Source: Kuschelorhynchus macadamiae
Lineage: Eukaryota > Arthropoda > Insecta > Coleoptera > Curculionidae
Length of the DNA stretch: 64,000 nucleotides
Direction of reading: 5' to 3'
NCBI GenBank assembly: GCA_030620095.1
Contig: JAUTXW010005184.1
Location: forward strand, 686,501 to 750,500
Part shown: one piece after another, positions 24,973-38,850 of the stretch
Layout: the number at the start of each line of letters is the position of its first letter
Position numbering within the stretch: the stretch's first letter is position 1
Notes under the pieces: generated by a model
Seen by the model: the letters and a program-made list of their open reading frames with translations, nothing else
Databases searched by the model: none
Told to the model about the DNA's origin: nothing
Position numbers and translations under genes: made by a program

Positions 24973-27025
24973 TTTGCACATTTGTATTTATTTTAATTAT
25001 ATTTAACTAATTCTTGTTAGGAGTATATCGGACAAGCTCTTACCACATTACATTAGCACCGCGTAAAAATCAGCAAGTCAATATTTTTTCATTTTTAATT
25101 TTTTGCTTGTTTATTGAGAATTTGTACATTTTCCGATATTTTGTTATAAAATTTAAATTACAGCTATACTATTACAACTTTTTTGCAAAAATATAAAGGT
25201 TTTATCTGTAGACAAAAACGAATAAAAATATTTTCTTTTTTTATTTTATTGGACAAAGAGTTCTTGTGTTTATTTCTACCGACTTTTTATCGGACATTTC
25301 TTTGAAAGGCGTCATCGGTACCGGTTATGAAAAAACCTATGAGTTGTACATCATTATATTAACATTTTCCGTTGTCCAGAATAATTAGACATCAACTGAT
25401 CCTCAAATTCTGTTTTCTCGACATCTTTTGGATTATTTTTCTTCTGGCCTTTGGAGTATGTTTTCAGCCTCTAGTAATTGTTTTGCAATTATTTTGTTAC
25501 TATTTAAAAAAATCTATATGCTAGGAATAACCTATATTTAATTTATATTTCTCAAGATCGTTATTTGTTCCCGTATACACTGCACCATTTAATGCTGGAG
25601 TTTTGATTCGGTGAAATTATAGAGCTTTATTTCATATTTAATTTGTATGTTTTGTTTTTCATATACCGCCTAAAAAAGCACGCTATGAAAGAATTTAATT
25701 TTTCGCTGGAGTATTTAATTGTTGGTCTTTTTGTATAAAGCCGATATTCTAAATAAGGTAAGTTTTTTGTGGATGGAAACCGAAGGACTGGCAGTGGATC
25801 AAGTTATGCTACCTTATTAAGAGGCTCTTAACATGCATAGACAGTAGTTGTCTTATTCAAGAAATAGAGAACAATATTACCATACCAAATGCCTTGATTT
25901 AGCTTTCAGTGGCTTGACGCAACTTGTCCCCAATGACAATAAAGAAGTGCTTTAGGAAAGCTGAATTTCTGTGTAACGACTCCGCAGAACATAATATTTC
26001 GCCCGTACAACTGTTTCCAACCATTAAAGACACATTTGTTAACTTGAAACGAATTTTTTTCTAAATTTAATTACCTGTTTAGCATTTTTATTAACAGTAA
26101 ATTTACTAACCCTAAAAATTTTTAACTACCCTTATCTCAGATATAACATAAAAGCATTATAAAAATCACAAATAATTCCTTATCCGCTAACTAATAAATT
26201 CACTCAAATTGTATTTTAGAACGACCACTGCGGGTTTAGTTACTTTCCCTAATAAATTAACTTTAATGGAAGAACTGCCGAGTAACTGCATCAGATATAA
26301 TTAATGAAAATTTATTTATTTTAATCTAAGAATACAGGTTTTATTAGATTATTTAAAATGTATTAATTAAAATCAACATCAATTCAAATTGGAGTTCAAG
26401 AGAAGTTTGTTAAAAGTGTCTGTTATTTCTTTACTTTGTAAAAATTAAGAACAATCTGGATATATTATAATAACAGTTGCCCCTGAAAACTAAAGTTCTG
26501 TTAGAAGTTTAAATTTTTCTGGTAACGCAGATTAAAATAAATTAAAGGGACAATACTAGAATCAAATGTAGAGCACCAAGAGGTACCACACAAAATTTTA
26601 TGGTTCATTCAATTGAACCCGCAAAAAAATGACTCGTATCATAATAAGCCTTAGATATTAAAAAATCATGGTTCATGGGATTAGACCGTGTCAAATTGGA
26701 ATTACTGTCCGACGTTTCGCCTTCGATTGCACGAGACATCTTCACTCCACGAGATCTGAACACTGAATTCAGTTCAGTGTTCAGTTCAGATTCAGTATAA
26801 AACTCATATAACCTAGCTCTATTAAATATACTAACATGATGGCGTCTATTTTTGAAAGAACTGCTTCGTGGTCTAATACAGAAACGTTTTAGTTATTACA
26901 TCAAATACTATAAAAATTAAAACATACAGTGGGAACATCTAACATGGATAAAATGTAATAACACATTGTTTGGTATTATTTTGGTATTATTTTTCCTTGC
27001 GCATTTATGAACTAAAGTCCGTATA
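24561..27025. other. AT-rich stretch with PLE-type modules and a microsatellite
   Basis: No gene is seen. CTGAAGATCCCTAAATTACA runs into GGGCGAAACGTC at 24800-24830 (plus), and a complementary module (GACGTTTCGCC, minus orientation) is at 26710-26720; both resemble PLE terminal modules. A TA microsatellite occupies 24922-24967. Confidence 0.5.
24922..24967. repeat. (TA)n microsatellite
   Basis: About 23 TA units with one break at the right end. Confidence 0.95.
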
Positions 27026-28459
27026 TACAGGGTGAACCAAAAATAGTCATCATGGACAACTTTTTACCGGAAACCGTATTTTTTGTCATATTTTCAAACT
27101 ACATATGTTGCTACCAATTATATCTGTTCCATCTTGAACAGTTTAAGTAAGTAACATTAGCAAAAATTTAAAAATATTTTTATTTTAAAAGGTAACAGAA
27201 ATGTCGTTCGTTCACTTGCTGGCAGCAACCTAGTAAATAAAATCCATTTCTCACATTCTGAATATAATTTTTTTAGGCAACAATTCCTTTAAATATTTTG
27301 ACTAGATAAAGAATGTGTCAGGTTTGATGTCGGTATCATCTTCTTAAAAACTGACTTAAGTGATATTGACATTAACGTGGATAATATCAGGCCTAAAATG
27401 CGTCATTTTATTAACTTATCGTATCAAAATAGGTCGGACCATGGTCGGATACGGAGATACATCTAGAAGTTAACAGGAAGTGGTTGGATAATTTAGGGAA
27501 AATCACCCAGACTTGCTCTCTTTCTCAAAGTACGAAAGTTACTCTTGTCAAAGTACCATAAGTAAAATTGAGAAAATGTTTAGAGAAAATGAACATGTAA
27601 GATACAAATAGAAGACTGAACTTTTATGAGGAAATGAAGGATTTAATTCATAAAAATATCGTAAATCAAGAAAACATATTATTTTCTGATGAAGGCACGT
27701 TTACATTACTGAGGTTTACGTTATTGAGGAATCCCCATTAGATGAGGGAAGTACATACTCAGTGGTCCCTAAAACCTAGTGTTTTGGACTAGAATCATTG
27801 AGAGAAGAGTGATTTGACTCAAATTTTTTAACAATGGCTTAATGAAAAATGATATTTGTACTTTTTACAGCAAGAACTTGTTCCAAATTTAGCAGTTTGG
27901 TTTCACATTTCGTTAGATGTGCAAGTGCTAAATACGGATGTGATTTTAGCAAGATGGGGCGCCTCTTCATTATGTGAGCCCTGTTCGTGAGTATCTGAGC
28001 CAACTATTTCCACATGGATTGGCAAAAGGGGTCTAATGGATTGGTCACCGAGGACTCCGGATCTTTCCCCACTTAGTTTGTTCCTATGGGGTTACTTAAA
28101 AAGTAAAATTTTAAAAACAAAACCCGAGAATATGGGGATATTAAAAGAACGAATAAGTTATGAGTATGGACTTATTACACCAGAGGTTATTCAAAATGTG
28201 TGAAGTGCCAGCAACTGAACGCGCAACATTTTTCAAAATCTGTTACAATAAACATAATACAATTTATTAAAAACATTTTTGAATTTTAGCTAATTTTTTA
28301 CACCCTCTGTATAAGAAATGGTTTAAAGATTAAAAGTTGGACCCGGCACCAATATACAACTTTGGGTCTTCTTTAAAAATATTGCAAAAAATACGGGGTT
28401 GGTTTCCATTACAAAAAATAAAGTTAACCATAATAACTGTTTTTTGGCTCACCCTCTAT
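27026..28459 (+). mobile_element. Mariner-like transposon with matching ends, degenerate
   Basis: The left end TACAGGGTGAACCAAAAATA (27026) pairs with the right end, whose complement reads TATAGAGGGTGAGCCAAAAA (28459); TA flanks both sides. The roughly 1.43-kb length suits a mariner. Inside, plus-frame blocks such as ESYSCQSTISKIEKMFREN (near 27540), DEGTFTLL (near 27690) and RTPDLSPLSLFLWGYLKSKI (28045-28110) match an IS630/mariner transposase. The region that should hold the second Asp is frameshifted. It is a different family from the 9.6-16.1 kb array. Confidence 0.8.
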
Positions 28460-29554
28460 ATGCTTAGCTTGGTTCATAAAATGCACATCGAATAATAATA
28501 ATTTATATCCGAGAAGTTTTCAAAAAATTCTACCTGTATTATATTCTGTTCTAAATTATATGACAGAAATTATTCTATGCTAGATGTTTACACTGTATAT
28601 AGTCAATAGTGCTGGAGGAGTTTCTAGTTGTACGATTAGGCAAGTCAGCATGCATCCGCAAACCATACAAAGATAGCAAATTCACTAGTAGGATACTATT
28701 AAATGATTGTTTGGTACTAAAATTAATGCTCAAGTTAACAGGTAAAATTAATTTAGAACCATTTGGAAAATGGGAAAGTTATTTGATTAGAACTATAACA
28801 AGATATTTAAAACTTTATACTAAAATATATATAGGACACACATTCACACATTCGTTACGTAAAGATGGGATATTTAAGAGCAATACATCACAAAGCAATC
28901 AGACTTATGTTACTTAAAACTACTTAAATTATCAAACTTCCCGATGGGGGAACTATTGTTATTATTACCCGCACCAGTCTTCTAGCAATTTTAGTCGATG
29001 TTTCAGTACAGGTTATGGAAACTGACCATCGCTATTTTTCGACGTACAAGGTTTTAATTTTTATTTTGACACAAAATTACAGCTTTAACTATGGAAATAC
29101 AAGAAAAATTTGTTGTAGCATTTTTCTTGTTTTGTCTGTTAAAAGAATCAGACATGTTAAAAAATAATAAGGAAGCTGAAAAATATACATTTTTCTTCTT
29201 CTTCTAGCCGTTCTCTATCCTTCGGATATAGGCCTCTCTTATGTATGTATATCAGCGTTGTTGAGGTCTGACAGTGCTTTTTTTTTCTCCCCATAGTCTC
29301 CATCTGTCTGCTGCAGTTAGTGGTGCTTCTGGCAATCTTTCTATTTATTAAGCTTCAACTGTCAGCTTACAGGTATTCCCGAAAAATCCCACCATAATTT
29401 ATTTCAGGTAAATATTCAAAATTAACAGCATTTTTGAAACAGAAAAACGCAGGACACCGTCTAAAAAAATCCAAAGTTTTTTCAAATGCGGAAATTGCAA
29501 AAATTTTGTCCGAGGCACTTGATGACGTGCGACTTCTGCAATCTGATTTATGTC
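28460..29554. other. No firm gene
   Basis: An open frame at 28609-28917 has no secure match. Near 29205-29340 the minus strand has a (AGA)n-flanked stretch that could be the 3' end of a LINE, but I cannot support it. Confidence 0.45.
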
Positions 29555-29890
29555 AAAGCTATAATACAATTACGTATCGTCCTCGAATGTTATTGTTCTT
29601 AAAAATTTAATAGATCTAATAATTTCTGCAGTATAAATAATAAATAATAATGGAGATAATATGAAGCCTTGTGGAACTCCGGAATATTTGTTAATTATGT
29701 TTGGGCAAATATTATCTATTGAAATTTTCTTAGAGCGATTGCTAAGAAATGTTGACATAATTTTGACAAATTGAAATGTAAAACCATAGTATAGCAACTT
29801 CGCACTCAAGAACTTATAGTCTAGTGTATCGAATGCGTTTGAGTACTCAAGTAATAATGTCGTCCGTTACCGAAGCAAAGCAAAAGATTT
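29555..29890 (-). pseudogene. LINE reverse transcriptase fragment
   Basis: The minus strand encodes RT blocks 4 and 5: LLEYSNAFDTLDYKFLSAKL (near 29870-29810), SGVPQGFILSPLLFIIYTAE (29690-29630) and a degenerate FEDDT where Y(A)DD is expected (29570). In the GVPQGS motif Ser is replaced by Phe. Type: CR1/Jockey-like LINE. It is a short 5'- and 3'-truncated relic. Confidence 0.75.
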
Positions 29891-30789
29891 GCTAAATTGT
29901 TTTCAAAATCCGCATTGATTGTCACATTTATTCGTTTTCACGTAAATGTTTTTGACATGAAACACAGTTACGTGGTTTTTATAAAATAATCAGTATAGTA
30001 TTAACTAACCTATCTCGGAAATAAGGAATTTTTAAGGAATTTAAATGTGTCATCCCTTTGACACATATTTTCCATTTAGTTTTAATAGTACAAACTAGTT
30101 GGCTAACTTTTCACATCGGTATACATTTATGCTGGACATGGAAACCTCAAAGAATTCCATTTATTATGAGAGCTGCTCCTAAATAGGACTCTGGTACATT
30201 TTAATAAAATGAAAGATGCATCTGCGAAACAGTCTAGGTGGACGAAAATATTTTAAATATTTCAGATTCAGGACATATTTTATGAATATCCTCACGCAGC
30301 GGAAATTCTCTGTTTAGCAAGTATACAGATTCATTTGGATTTATTTTACAAATTATTTTTAAATAGGAACATAAGAAATTTCAGCATGATGATAATAAAT
30401 TCCGAGAAGCTAATATAACCGAATTTCCGTACACTATTAAGAAAATATTATCTAAGAAACTAAACATTTTATATAAAAATTTAGAACTGTTTTACTTTCG
30501 GGCATAATGCAAAAAAATCGGTAAATTCACCTCTGGCCACAACATCCCTTGTAGCTACAGAATTCTACTACTTACAATAGACAGTCTTACTACTACTTAC
30601 AATAGACAGTCTATATATTATGCATCTAATTATATGATTATGAATAATTTAACATTATAATTAATTATAGAAATCTTATAAACTGTAATTTATATCAATT
30701 GTTTCACTTTTAAATTTATTTATTATTATTCTTAATAATATTTATTTTTCATATTCCTTTATTATTTTCCCCCATAAAAAAAGTTTTAT
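29891..30789. other. No recognisable feature
   Basis: AT-rich. A direct repeat 'CTACTTACAATAGACAGTCT' occurs twice near 30568-30612. Confidence 0.5.
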
Positions 30790-30995
30790 TCCAGGAAAAT
30801 GAATTTTACCGAATATTTGAACATTTTATTAGGTCTCCACTTTGTTCCGCCATATATCACACTTTACTTTTTCGCAAATTTTCAAGTCAATCGGATAAGT
30901 AGTTTTTGAGCCATGCCGCAACAGACAGAACGACAGACTAACGAAAATGTGTGAACATGTTTTTCGGGGTCCAGTGACTCTAAAACGCAAATATT
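30790..30995 (-). repeat. AAAATGGCG-family repeat, inverted copy
   Basis: Minus-strand reading gives CCCGAAAAACATGTTC, GTCTGTCGTTCTGTC, CGGCATGGCTCAAAAACTAC and GATATATGGCGGAACAAAG, matching the family's conserved order. Confidence 0.75.
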
Positions 30996-33900
30996 GGCAA
31001 TCATTTCTAATGGCGATTTTTTCACTTTTATTTTTAGAACTTTCTTCTTAGGAGATAATAGAGAGAAATATTTCTTCGAATGTCATATTGACACAACTCG
31101 ATTTTATATTATTTTAAATATAATTAGATACGTTTATTTTATACACAAAAAATTCAGCATGAAACACATAATACAAAGCTTTCATCCATTCTTTTTAGAA
31201 CCTTCAGACTGTAACATTTAAATTTAACCCATTTTTTCTGCTCTATATAGTAAAGGTCAATTAATTTTTATTTTTCGTTTGGGCCTTATTTTTTTTGGCG
31301 ATATCATTGATGCTATACTTTTAGTTTATAAATATATAAATATACTCTCAGTTTATATACTTTGCAAAAGAGATATTTTGCAAAGTATATAATAGCTTTG
31401 TTTAAAGCCTTTTATAAAAACACGGGATACGTGTCACTCAATGCTTTAGGTCTAATCTAATATTTAATAAGTAAAGTTCATTTTCATAATAAAAGATGAA
31501 TTAGGTATTTTAGCCAAGACTGCCAGTTGAGTCCTTGTCTTTGAGGCAATTTGTTGGTGTAAGGTGTCAAGTTTTATTAAGCCCTTCATGATTGATCACG
31601 AATCAAGATAACAGGTCTTTTCTTTAGATGTTATTAATCATTATTTAAGACCACAGCAAGCTTTAGCGGGTCTATATAGGGATCATATTTTCAATATTAA
31701 TTAATGTATTAAGCTTTTTTGGTTAAAGTTAATAATTAGTTAACGAAGACTGCTAAAATAATATATTAAGAACTTTGCTAATTTTTGCAGAATTAACAAA
31801 AATGGCTAACAGCTTCGATGATGCTTTTTTTCTGGCCTGTTTCAAATAATGTTTGTAGTTTATACTAGTTGATTTAATTTATGCTTTAGTATATCTATAT
31901 TATTTCTCTGGTTTAAAGTAAAAAATATGTATACCTTTTGGACCCCACCTCTATAATGTAGTTATTAAATAAACCAAAAACATACTAATAATGGAATGGG
32001 ACACGGTTATTATATAATAACAACCGAGAGTATTTTTGAGTCAATGCTACAAAAAAATAACAAGAATTTTAAAAGAAATCTGTATTATTTAGTAGTTTCA
32101 GAAATCTTCAAATAAAAGTAAATATAATATTTGCTTATTTTGCAAGGACTTGAAAAATGCTTGTAGGTATGAAATCTGGAATAAAAAATAAACAAATTTT
32201 ATTATTGTTGAGAGAGGGTTATTTTTATCTGTGTGGGGAGTGATCACTTTCCACCCGGGTAAATGTCACTTTTCACCTAGGTAAATGTTGATATTTATTA
32301 AATAACGAAAATTTTTCAAATTTAATCGAATATTTATTTCCAAACTTTTCGCGGTTTCTCTCAATTGAGGAAGATTTGTTCTGAATTGCTCATTGTCTTC
32401 GAAAACACTTTTTTTATGACAGTCTATCAAAAATGCAACTAATTTAAGTTTTTATGCTTAGCTTGCTTAATACCATAGTAACCATTGTCAAAATGTGATG
32501 TTAACTTTTTATTTATTGATAGTGGCGAAGCTTGTGGTTATACTTGTGGTTTTACTTTGTTAATTTAGCACATAGTCATATTTGTCACAAAAAAAGTCAT
32601 TTGCATTTAAAATGTATGGTTGTAGATAAGATAGTATACAAACTTCGATGAAAAGATTTCATTCCTGTCACGAGAAATGGGTAACCATCCTTTTCTCTCG
32701 ACAGGAAGGACGGCTTTCCACCTAGGTATGTAATATACGGTTGTACGTCAAATTTTGATATTTAGCAATGATAGAGAGGCAAGATATAAAATTTTCTTTA
32801 ATTGTAAACTGGATAACTTCTAACATTTATTTGGAAAGTTTGTTTGTAAAGGGCGAGTCTCTGAGGATGGCATGTTCTTTTTTCATCTTCTTAAGAATTG
32901 ACAGATAAAAGTTTTTACATCCATCAACACATTTCTCTTATCTGCAGGAAGTATTTTAACAGATTTTTCTTCTTGATGGAGTCTCAATGCTGTCCTGTCA
33001 GGTGTCATCGTTAGTTAGATGTTCTTTTGCTTTTTCTAAACGACTTCTCACTTTCCATCTAATTTCTCAGTTTGATGACAGTGATTAACTCACAAACTCT
33101 TTCCGTGATTGGTGGTGTGAGTAAATTGTGTTTGAATACCACTAATATACCAAGCTTCTATTATATATCATTGAATTGGTCTCTATAATTCTGTAATAAT
33201 ATATTATATGATATTTTATTTAAAATAAGTGAGTTGTCTGCCTAAAACTAAAATCTCTCCATATATAGAAATAAAATAAATGAAAAATACAGAAAATTTT
33301 GTATCAAACGTTTTATTATCACTTGCAGATTCCAAGCTAATATAGTATCTGATACTAAACAGAATCACGTACAACATATTTAGACACCTAAAAATTTAAA
33401 AAAAAACTCTTTTTGAAACAAAGTTCATCGAAACTCGGCCTACTTCAACTTTATTATATTCAATGAAATTCGGTTCCATCACTGAAAAAAGTTTGTTGAC
33501 GAACTTAAAAGTTAAATTAGAAAAGTAACTTCATATAACGCAGCCTTTTTTAAGAACTTCCGGCTTGTTAAATAGCTACCACTTTTTGAATAAAACGCTC
33601 TCGGAAAATGTCAAGCTTAATTTAATAATGGTAATGCTTATTAGATCAACTAGCTGTACATCTCTGTTTTATTAAAAGTTTCATTTCAAGAGGAATTTGG
33701 AAAATATATTTTAGAATAAAGTACAAACAGCTCGGAACGTTGTAGTTTCTCGGTATATCTCCAGTTAATAGCCAAGTTTTTTGTAAAGTATTACTAGCGA
33801 TATTTCTGACTAAATTAAAAAAAATATTGGTTGTCTTATTTTGCAACAATTTGATTTTAATGTATTTAACGAACTACCAATAACGACAGTTTGCAATGCT

Positions 33901-34695
33901 TTATACACAAATTTCTTTTACCTCGTAACTCAACTCTTCTACTTTTTTCAAAGTTCAATATTTGTCTATATACGCCAGTATTGTTATATATTATACAAAT
34001 GTTAGGTTTCCGCTTGCTTTAAGAAATGAATTGATAAAATGTGACTAGATTTTTTTACTAACGGTAAACAGGAGCATTTTTGTCAGTTAGTTCACTGAAG
34101 TCAAAAATTTTGTCTAAACCGATATTGGCCTCTCCGAGGTATCCAAAAAAATATATAGCTTTGCAAGTTTGTGGAATAATTTTGATTCTTCTAAAGCCTG
34201 AGGTGTAATAGTGAACTACATACCGTCCAAACTTCGTCATGTTTCAAAAAATCTGAGGGTAGCTTAAATCTTTGTTCAGCACAAATAGCACTTCTCATTT
34301 TTTGATATTGGCGCTAGCTGCCTCCGGGAATGTCACTGCTTCTTTCGGAAACCTTATTACAAATGGTGTAATTTATATCAGAAAATATTTCTGGATAAAA
34401 ATCATGAAGTGCACCTGTCACTCTAATACGAAAAACATGACCTTTTTTTAAAAAACGAAGTAAACTTGTTATTCGATTATTGTTTTTTCACGTGTTAGGA
34501 TTACTAACAGGCGGTTTATAGAAATATAATACAACAAATATTTGTTTAGTGGGGGCTCGCGTGTGGAAAAGTAAGTGACGTGCAAATGAAGCAAGAAAAT
34601 ATCGCAATAACTTTTTTCCAGAATTTTTTTTATATGTGGAAGAGGTAGAATATTTTTTACGACTTACCTAAATTTTGTATACTAAATCAATTCTC
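30996..34695. other. No recognisable gene
   Basis: Short open frames only (30994-31221; 33646-33849 minus; 34058-34240 minus), none with a motif I know. The phrase CTTTCCACC or CTTTTCACC followed by a GGTA recurs at about 32247, 32272 and 32712. An imperfect hairpin (CCTGTCACGAGAAA against TTTTCTCTCGACAGG) lies at about 32665-32706. Confidence 0.5.
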
Positions 34696-35945
34696 CTATC
34701 CTTCATAGCAGCAAGACAATAGACAAATACGGCCTGCGGTGCTTTTTCTTTTTTGAAGGCCGTTTAGATGGTCAGACATTTTATAGTCAAATTGGTCCAA
34801 AATTTGATCCAATAGAGAATATAAATTCTCCGACGTTCTATCGGAGCTGACATTATAAAATCCTAAGAATCTCTCGACTACTGAACCTACTGAATTAACG
34901 TATCTTAAAATTATGGAGCATTGGGAGGTTTGCGTAATATCAGTGATGTCATCCACTTGCACAGAAAAAAACTGTGTGTTCATTATTTCATTTTTTACAT
35001 GATCATTTAAATAACCAGAAATGCATTCAATTATTTCTTTTTGAATAGTTTTCGAGTCACCATTAAAAACATTTTTAATTTTTTCGTGATGATCTTTTAG
35101 TTCTTGGGAACTTCTCGATATTAATAAACCTAAGAGCTTTTTAAAATTCCCCCTATTTATCGACTCGCTACTCTGATCATGGCCGCGAAAGACTTTGATT
35201 TTTACAAATGTTTTAGCATTAATTCGCATTTTAAATGCTCCGCCGAGTCTTTATGTTTATGTAAAGATCTTTCCCATTCCACACTGAATTTTTATAATAT
35301 TTGACTACTACGTTACCATTTGTACGCCGAAAACCAGAATGACGATTAAAACTCTGACCTTGTTCCTTCCATCCATTAAATGGAGTTTCCAACAAAATGC
35401 AAACCACATCCGTGATCGGATTTATTAAAAATGTAAATTAATAAACCCGACACCAAATAAAGTTGTAACAACACCATAAATAAATATGACACAAAACAGT
35501 CAGGCAAACTGCAAAGGAACTAACCGGTTGCAGCGAAATTTGCGAAAATAAAAGTAAACAACCACCCCAATCTGAACGACACGTGGATGTAGTGTACTGC
35601 GTTAGCAATTCACCGAGAGCGTTGTATGGCGCTGGTTAACATTATTCACCGCATACGCGTTGTCATGGCAACGTAGTAGGAAAAACTAATTATAGCACCT
35701 CCAGCAATGTCGAAGCGGTTTGCGCCACTGTTATAGTTGTTAATAAAGTTCGATTGAAAGGTTTAAAAAGACATGCCGCCAACGGTCAACTAAATATTTA
35801 TTCGAGATGTACAGTTTATTTTTTGGCAATTAGGTGAATAAATGAATATAAAAACTTAAATTTTAAGAGATATATAATAAATATAGTTAGATGTTTGCAT
35901 GTTTATTTTTTCTGGTGAAGTAGCACTTCACCTGAATAGCCGTCA

Positions 35946-35948
<3 letters not shown>
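34696..35948 (-). pseudogene. hAT (DUF4371/ZMYM1-like) transposon copy 2
   Basis: The 177-codon open frame at 34696-35229 carries FRGHDQSSESINRGNFKKLL, FFSVQVDDITDITQTSQCSI and a LGFYNVSSDRTSENLYSLLD block, all typical of DUF4371 hAT transposases. The conserved acidic pair VDD in 'FSVQVDD' is intact. Relative to copy 1, about 150 bases are deleted between KTFVK and VFRGHD, and the C-terminal dimerisation/catalytic half is missing. The left terminus CAGTGACGGCTATTCAGG (minus) starts at 35948, directly beside a TA microsatellite. The 5' part (35230-35948) is co-linear with 22800-23600 of copy 1. No right terminus is recognised. Confidence 0.85.

Positions 35949-35992
<44 letters not shown>
35949..35992. 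repeat. (AT)n microsatellite
   Basis: About 22 AT units immediately outside the hAT terminus. It probably masks the 8-bp target duplication. Confidence 0.95.
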
Positions 35993-35996
<4 letters not shown>

Positions 35997-37139
35997 TAAT
36001 CTTAAATGCAACTAGTTGCAGCAAGAATAAATAGACTGCTTAGAACATACGTCTGTCCTTACATTTCACAACTAAACTAAAAGGATTCAACTCTTTCAAA
36101 AAAAAGAGGTCTGTACGGAAGTGTGTGAGTGCATGTGTAAACAAAATTTGTCAGCCTGATTCAATTTCAATTGTTACCAAAAGTAATCTAGGTCAGTATC
36201 TCGCAGGAATTAGTTTTGGGTGTCATAGGCTTCGATATTTTTAAAACGAGCAAATTGATAACAGTCAAATTGAAAACAGAAATAATTGGGGTAAATGTTT
36301 TATCATCTAAAAATTGTGGAAGTCCTTAGCGTAGATACTTCAATTTTCTGGATTATGCATTTATAAAAAACAAAATATATCGAAAAATATTAACTTTCTT
36401 TTATTTTTTTATATATAAAATAATTTTATTGCACTATACAGGGTAGCCCTAAAGATATCAGGCAGGCACGTCTCATTTATTTTTTTTTGCACATAAACAA
36501 GTTGAGAAAACCATTGACGCACATACACATACGAGCAAGTACTATGTCTACCAAAACACATTTTTTACTAATATAATTGTGTAAATTATTTGAACTCAAA
36601 TTAGATTTTGCTGATTTTGTCTCCTTTCGTGGTTACTGGTTTAGAGAGAATATTTATTAAAGCTTAGAATAGACACTATTTTGAAACAAACTTTATAGAA
36701 GCAAGCATATGAAGTACTTTATTTGAAACATTGCGCTGATGCAATTTCCATGAACCAATGGTAACAGTGTCAACAACGTGCTGTGAATAAACGTTATATC
36801 AGTTATGAATAAAGCTCGGATAATATGCAGAGTGTATATTTAGCATATTTATGCAATAGCTTTATATTTTAACAATTTTTGCATAAAGTAGCATATTTTG
36901 GTTCAAATGTAATATTTACCTCTCATATCTTAGCTAGGCATCTAAAATATTTATTTTGAATTCTCTAGTAAAAATATATGGTACTTGAGTAAAACCTTGC
37001 TAAAACCCATCTCAAACATTGTATTACATTAGGTAGAAGGAATTCTGAAGCCTGAGGTTTTCCTTCTCGTAATAACGTCGTTCGCTCTATAAAATATTAT
37101 ATCTCTATAAGTCGCGCTTAGCTCTTTACTTAGATGTAA
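35993..37139. other. No recognisable gene
   Basis: A terminus-like 'TACAGGGTAGCCCTAAAG' is at 36437, but no inverted partner was found. Otherwise featureless AT-rich DNA. Confidence 0.5.
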
Positions 37140-37335
37140 ACTAAATACCTCTTAATTACCTTTCCATTAATGCATGTTTTGCTTTGTTAATTGCATCTTT
37201 TCTGAACTCATGCTTAGATAAATCTATAGCTCTTTCTGCCAAACTGGCGATAACTGATTTTTTTTTGTGATATAGGGTATTGAGAGTTAAAACTTTGATA
37301 CCTTTTAGACTAAGAATTTTTAGTGTATCAAGCTG
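37140..37335 (-). pseudogene. PLE coding fragment
   Basis: The minus strand reads KSVIASLAERAIDLSKHEFR followed by KDAINKAKHALMER, the 'LVDRAI.LS' region found after the RT in PLEs (compare 19600-19680). Frameshifted on its upstream side. Confidence 0.6.
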
Positions 37336-37899
37336 TTCTTATTTTGTCTTCTTTCTGAAAAAGAGTCAGATTTAAAAAGTTTATTTGATTTTCTTTCTCA
37401 AATTCGTTGGTAAATTTTAATTTGTTATAATTGCTAGCAAATAATTATCTACGTACGTATAAAAAAGGATAAATAAAAGTTCAGATTATTTCAAGTACAA
37501 GTTGAGTTGTGACACTTGATATTGATCCTCTCATTGCACAACCCTCAATTTGCTTATATTATTGTTGAATAGGACATAGGCTGGAGGTCAAAATGATTTT
37601 AACAGCCTTTAAAAATTCATCAAAGGATATGTCAACCAACCATAATTTTAATTATAATGACACTATAATACTTATTACCGAAACTAAGATAAAAAAAAGC
37701 GGTTTTACGAATTGGTTTACGCAAAAAAAAATTTCTAACTTAAATACAAAAACGAGACAAAAACTTGCATAAGATACATCACACTCTTAACATAAATTAT
37801 GCTACACATATAAAACAATCCCAGAAGACTTAATAATTACACCAATTTATTAGAGCTTCCTGATAATTAAAAACCAAACAAAACATTTTTTTAAGTCAT

Positions 37900-38516
37900 A
37901 TTAATTTCGTATTGTCAGTTTTTAACGATTACAATCCAAATTTACAATTTATATTAGAGACAGAAACTAATCAAAGTCTTTCCTTTTTAAATACAAATGT
38001 CATAAAAATTGAAAATAATAAATTAATTACAGATTGGTATATCAAACCTAAAAGTTCTAGTAGGTATATTAATTATAAGTCATGAAAATTAATTTAATTA
38101 TTAACTTTAAAAAGTAGCATTGAAAAATTAGTACACCCAACGTTAAAGCAAAAAAAATTCAAAATCCGCCAACAAATTTTGCTAGATACTACTTACCTTT
38201 TGGTTCAATTTCCTAAATTCAAAATTTGAGTCCTAAGATTATTAAAATGTTTAAAACAGAAAACATAAAGATAGGCCAACGTAATATTAAAACCATTGGT
38301 ATTTTATATAGTAAATTAAAATATAAAGATCATGTCTTAAACCAGTATAATTGCGTTTATTCCATTTCTTGTTCAAATTGGGATAAAAAATACATTGGTC
38401 AAACAAAACCAAGATTAAGTAAAATAATTGCGTTACATAAAAGTGATGCAAGATTTAATAAACGATCTTATGCCCTTTCAGAACATATTTCTTGTCAAAT
38501 GATGCCAACATTTTAG
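37900..38516 (+). pseudogene. PLE C-terminal fragment with GIY-YIG domain
   Basis: Blocks in order: a post-RT stretch FILETETNQSLSFLNTNVIK (near 37950), ITDWYIKPKSSSRYINY (near 38030), and an open frame at 38226-38516 containing VYSISCSNWDKKYIGQTKPR, the zinc-binding-type SC..C/W spacer followed by the YIGQT motif of PLE GIY-YIG endonucleases. The second Cys of the expected CxxC is Trp. Frameshifts separate the first and last parts, so it is not functional. Confidence 0.8.
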
Positions 38517-38771
38517 TAGCTAAAATCTATCCAATTTTATATTTTCTGAAAATTCTCTCAAAATTGTCTTTGCATTTTAATTAGTGTAAGTACTTTTTAA
38601 TTGTAAAAAAGTTCTAAATTTTTTGATAACTATTTTATTATAGAACCATGAAGAAAAAATGAATTATTTCGAAAGCTTGGCTATTAGAAAATAAATGTAG
38701 TATAGACTTTGTGGCCGCATCCCGGGTATTTCTTTATATTCTATTGGTAGTATATGGCCGTTACCTACTAG

Positions 38772-38778
<7 letters not shown>

Positions 38779-38847
<69 letters not shown>
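38779..38847. repeat. (CA)n(TA)n compound microsatellite
   Basis: About 14 CA units pass into about 20 TA units. A CGAAACGTCGTCG module follows at about 38871, as at other PLE ends in this window. Confidence 0.95.

Positions 38848-38850
<3 letters not shown>

Noticed and set aside
28609..28917. Open frame with GHTFTHSLRKDG, reminiscent of a tyrosine recombinase active site.
   Set aside because: The expected HxxR is absent, the rest shows no recombinase motif, and the match is too short.
29205..29340. Minus-strand LINE 3' end with (AGA)n.
   Set aside because: Only a vague compositional resemblance; no protein block is long enough to support it.
36437..36454. Transposon terminus TACAGGGTAGCCCTAAAG.
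   Set aside because: No inverted partner was found within several kilobases.
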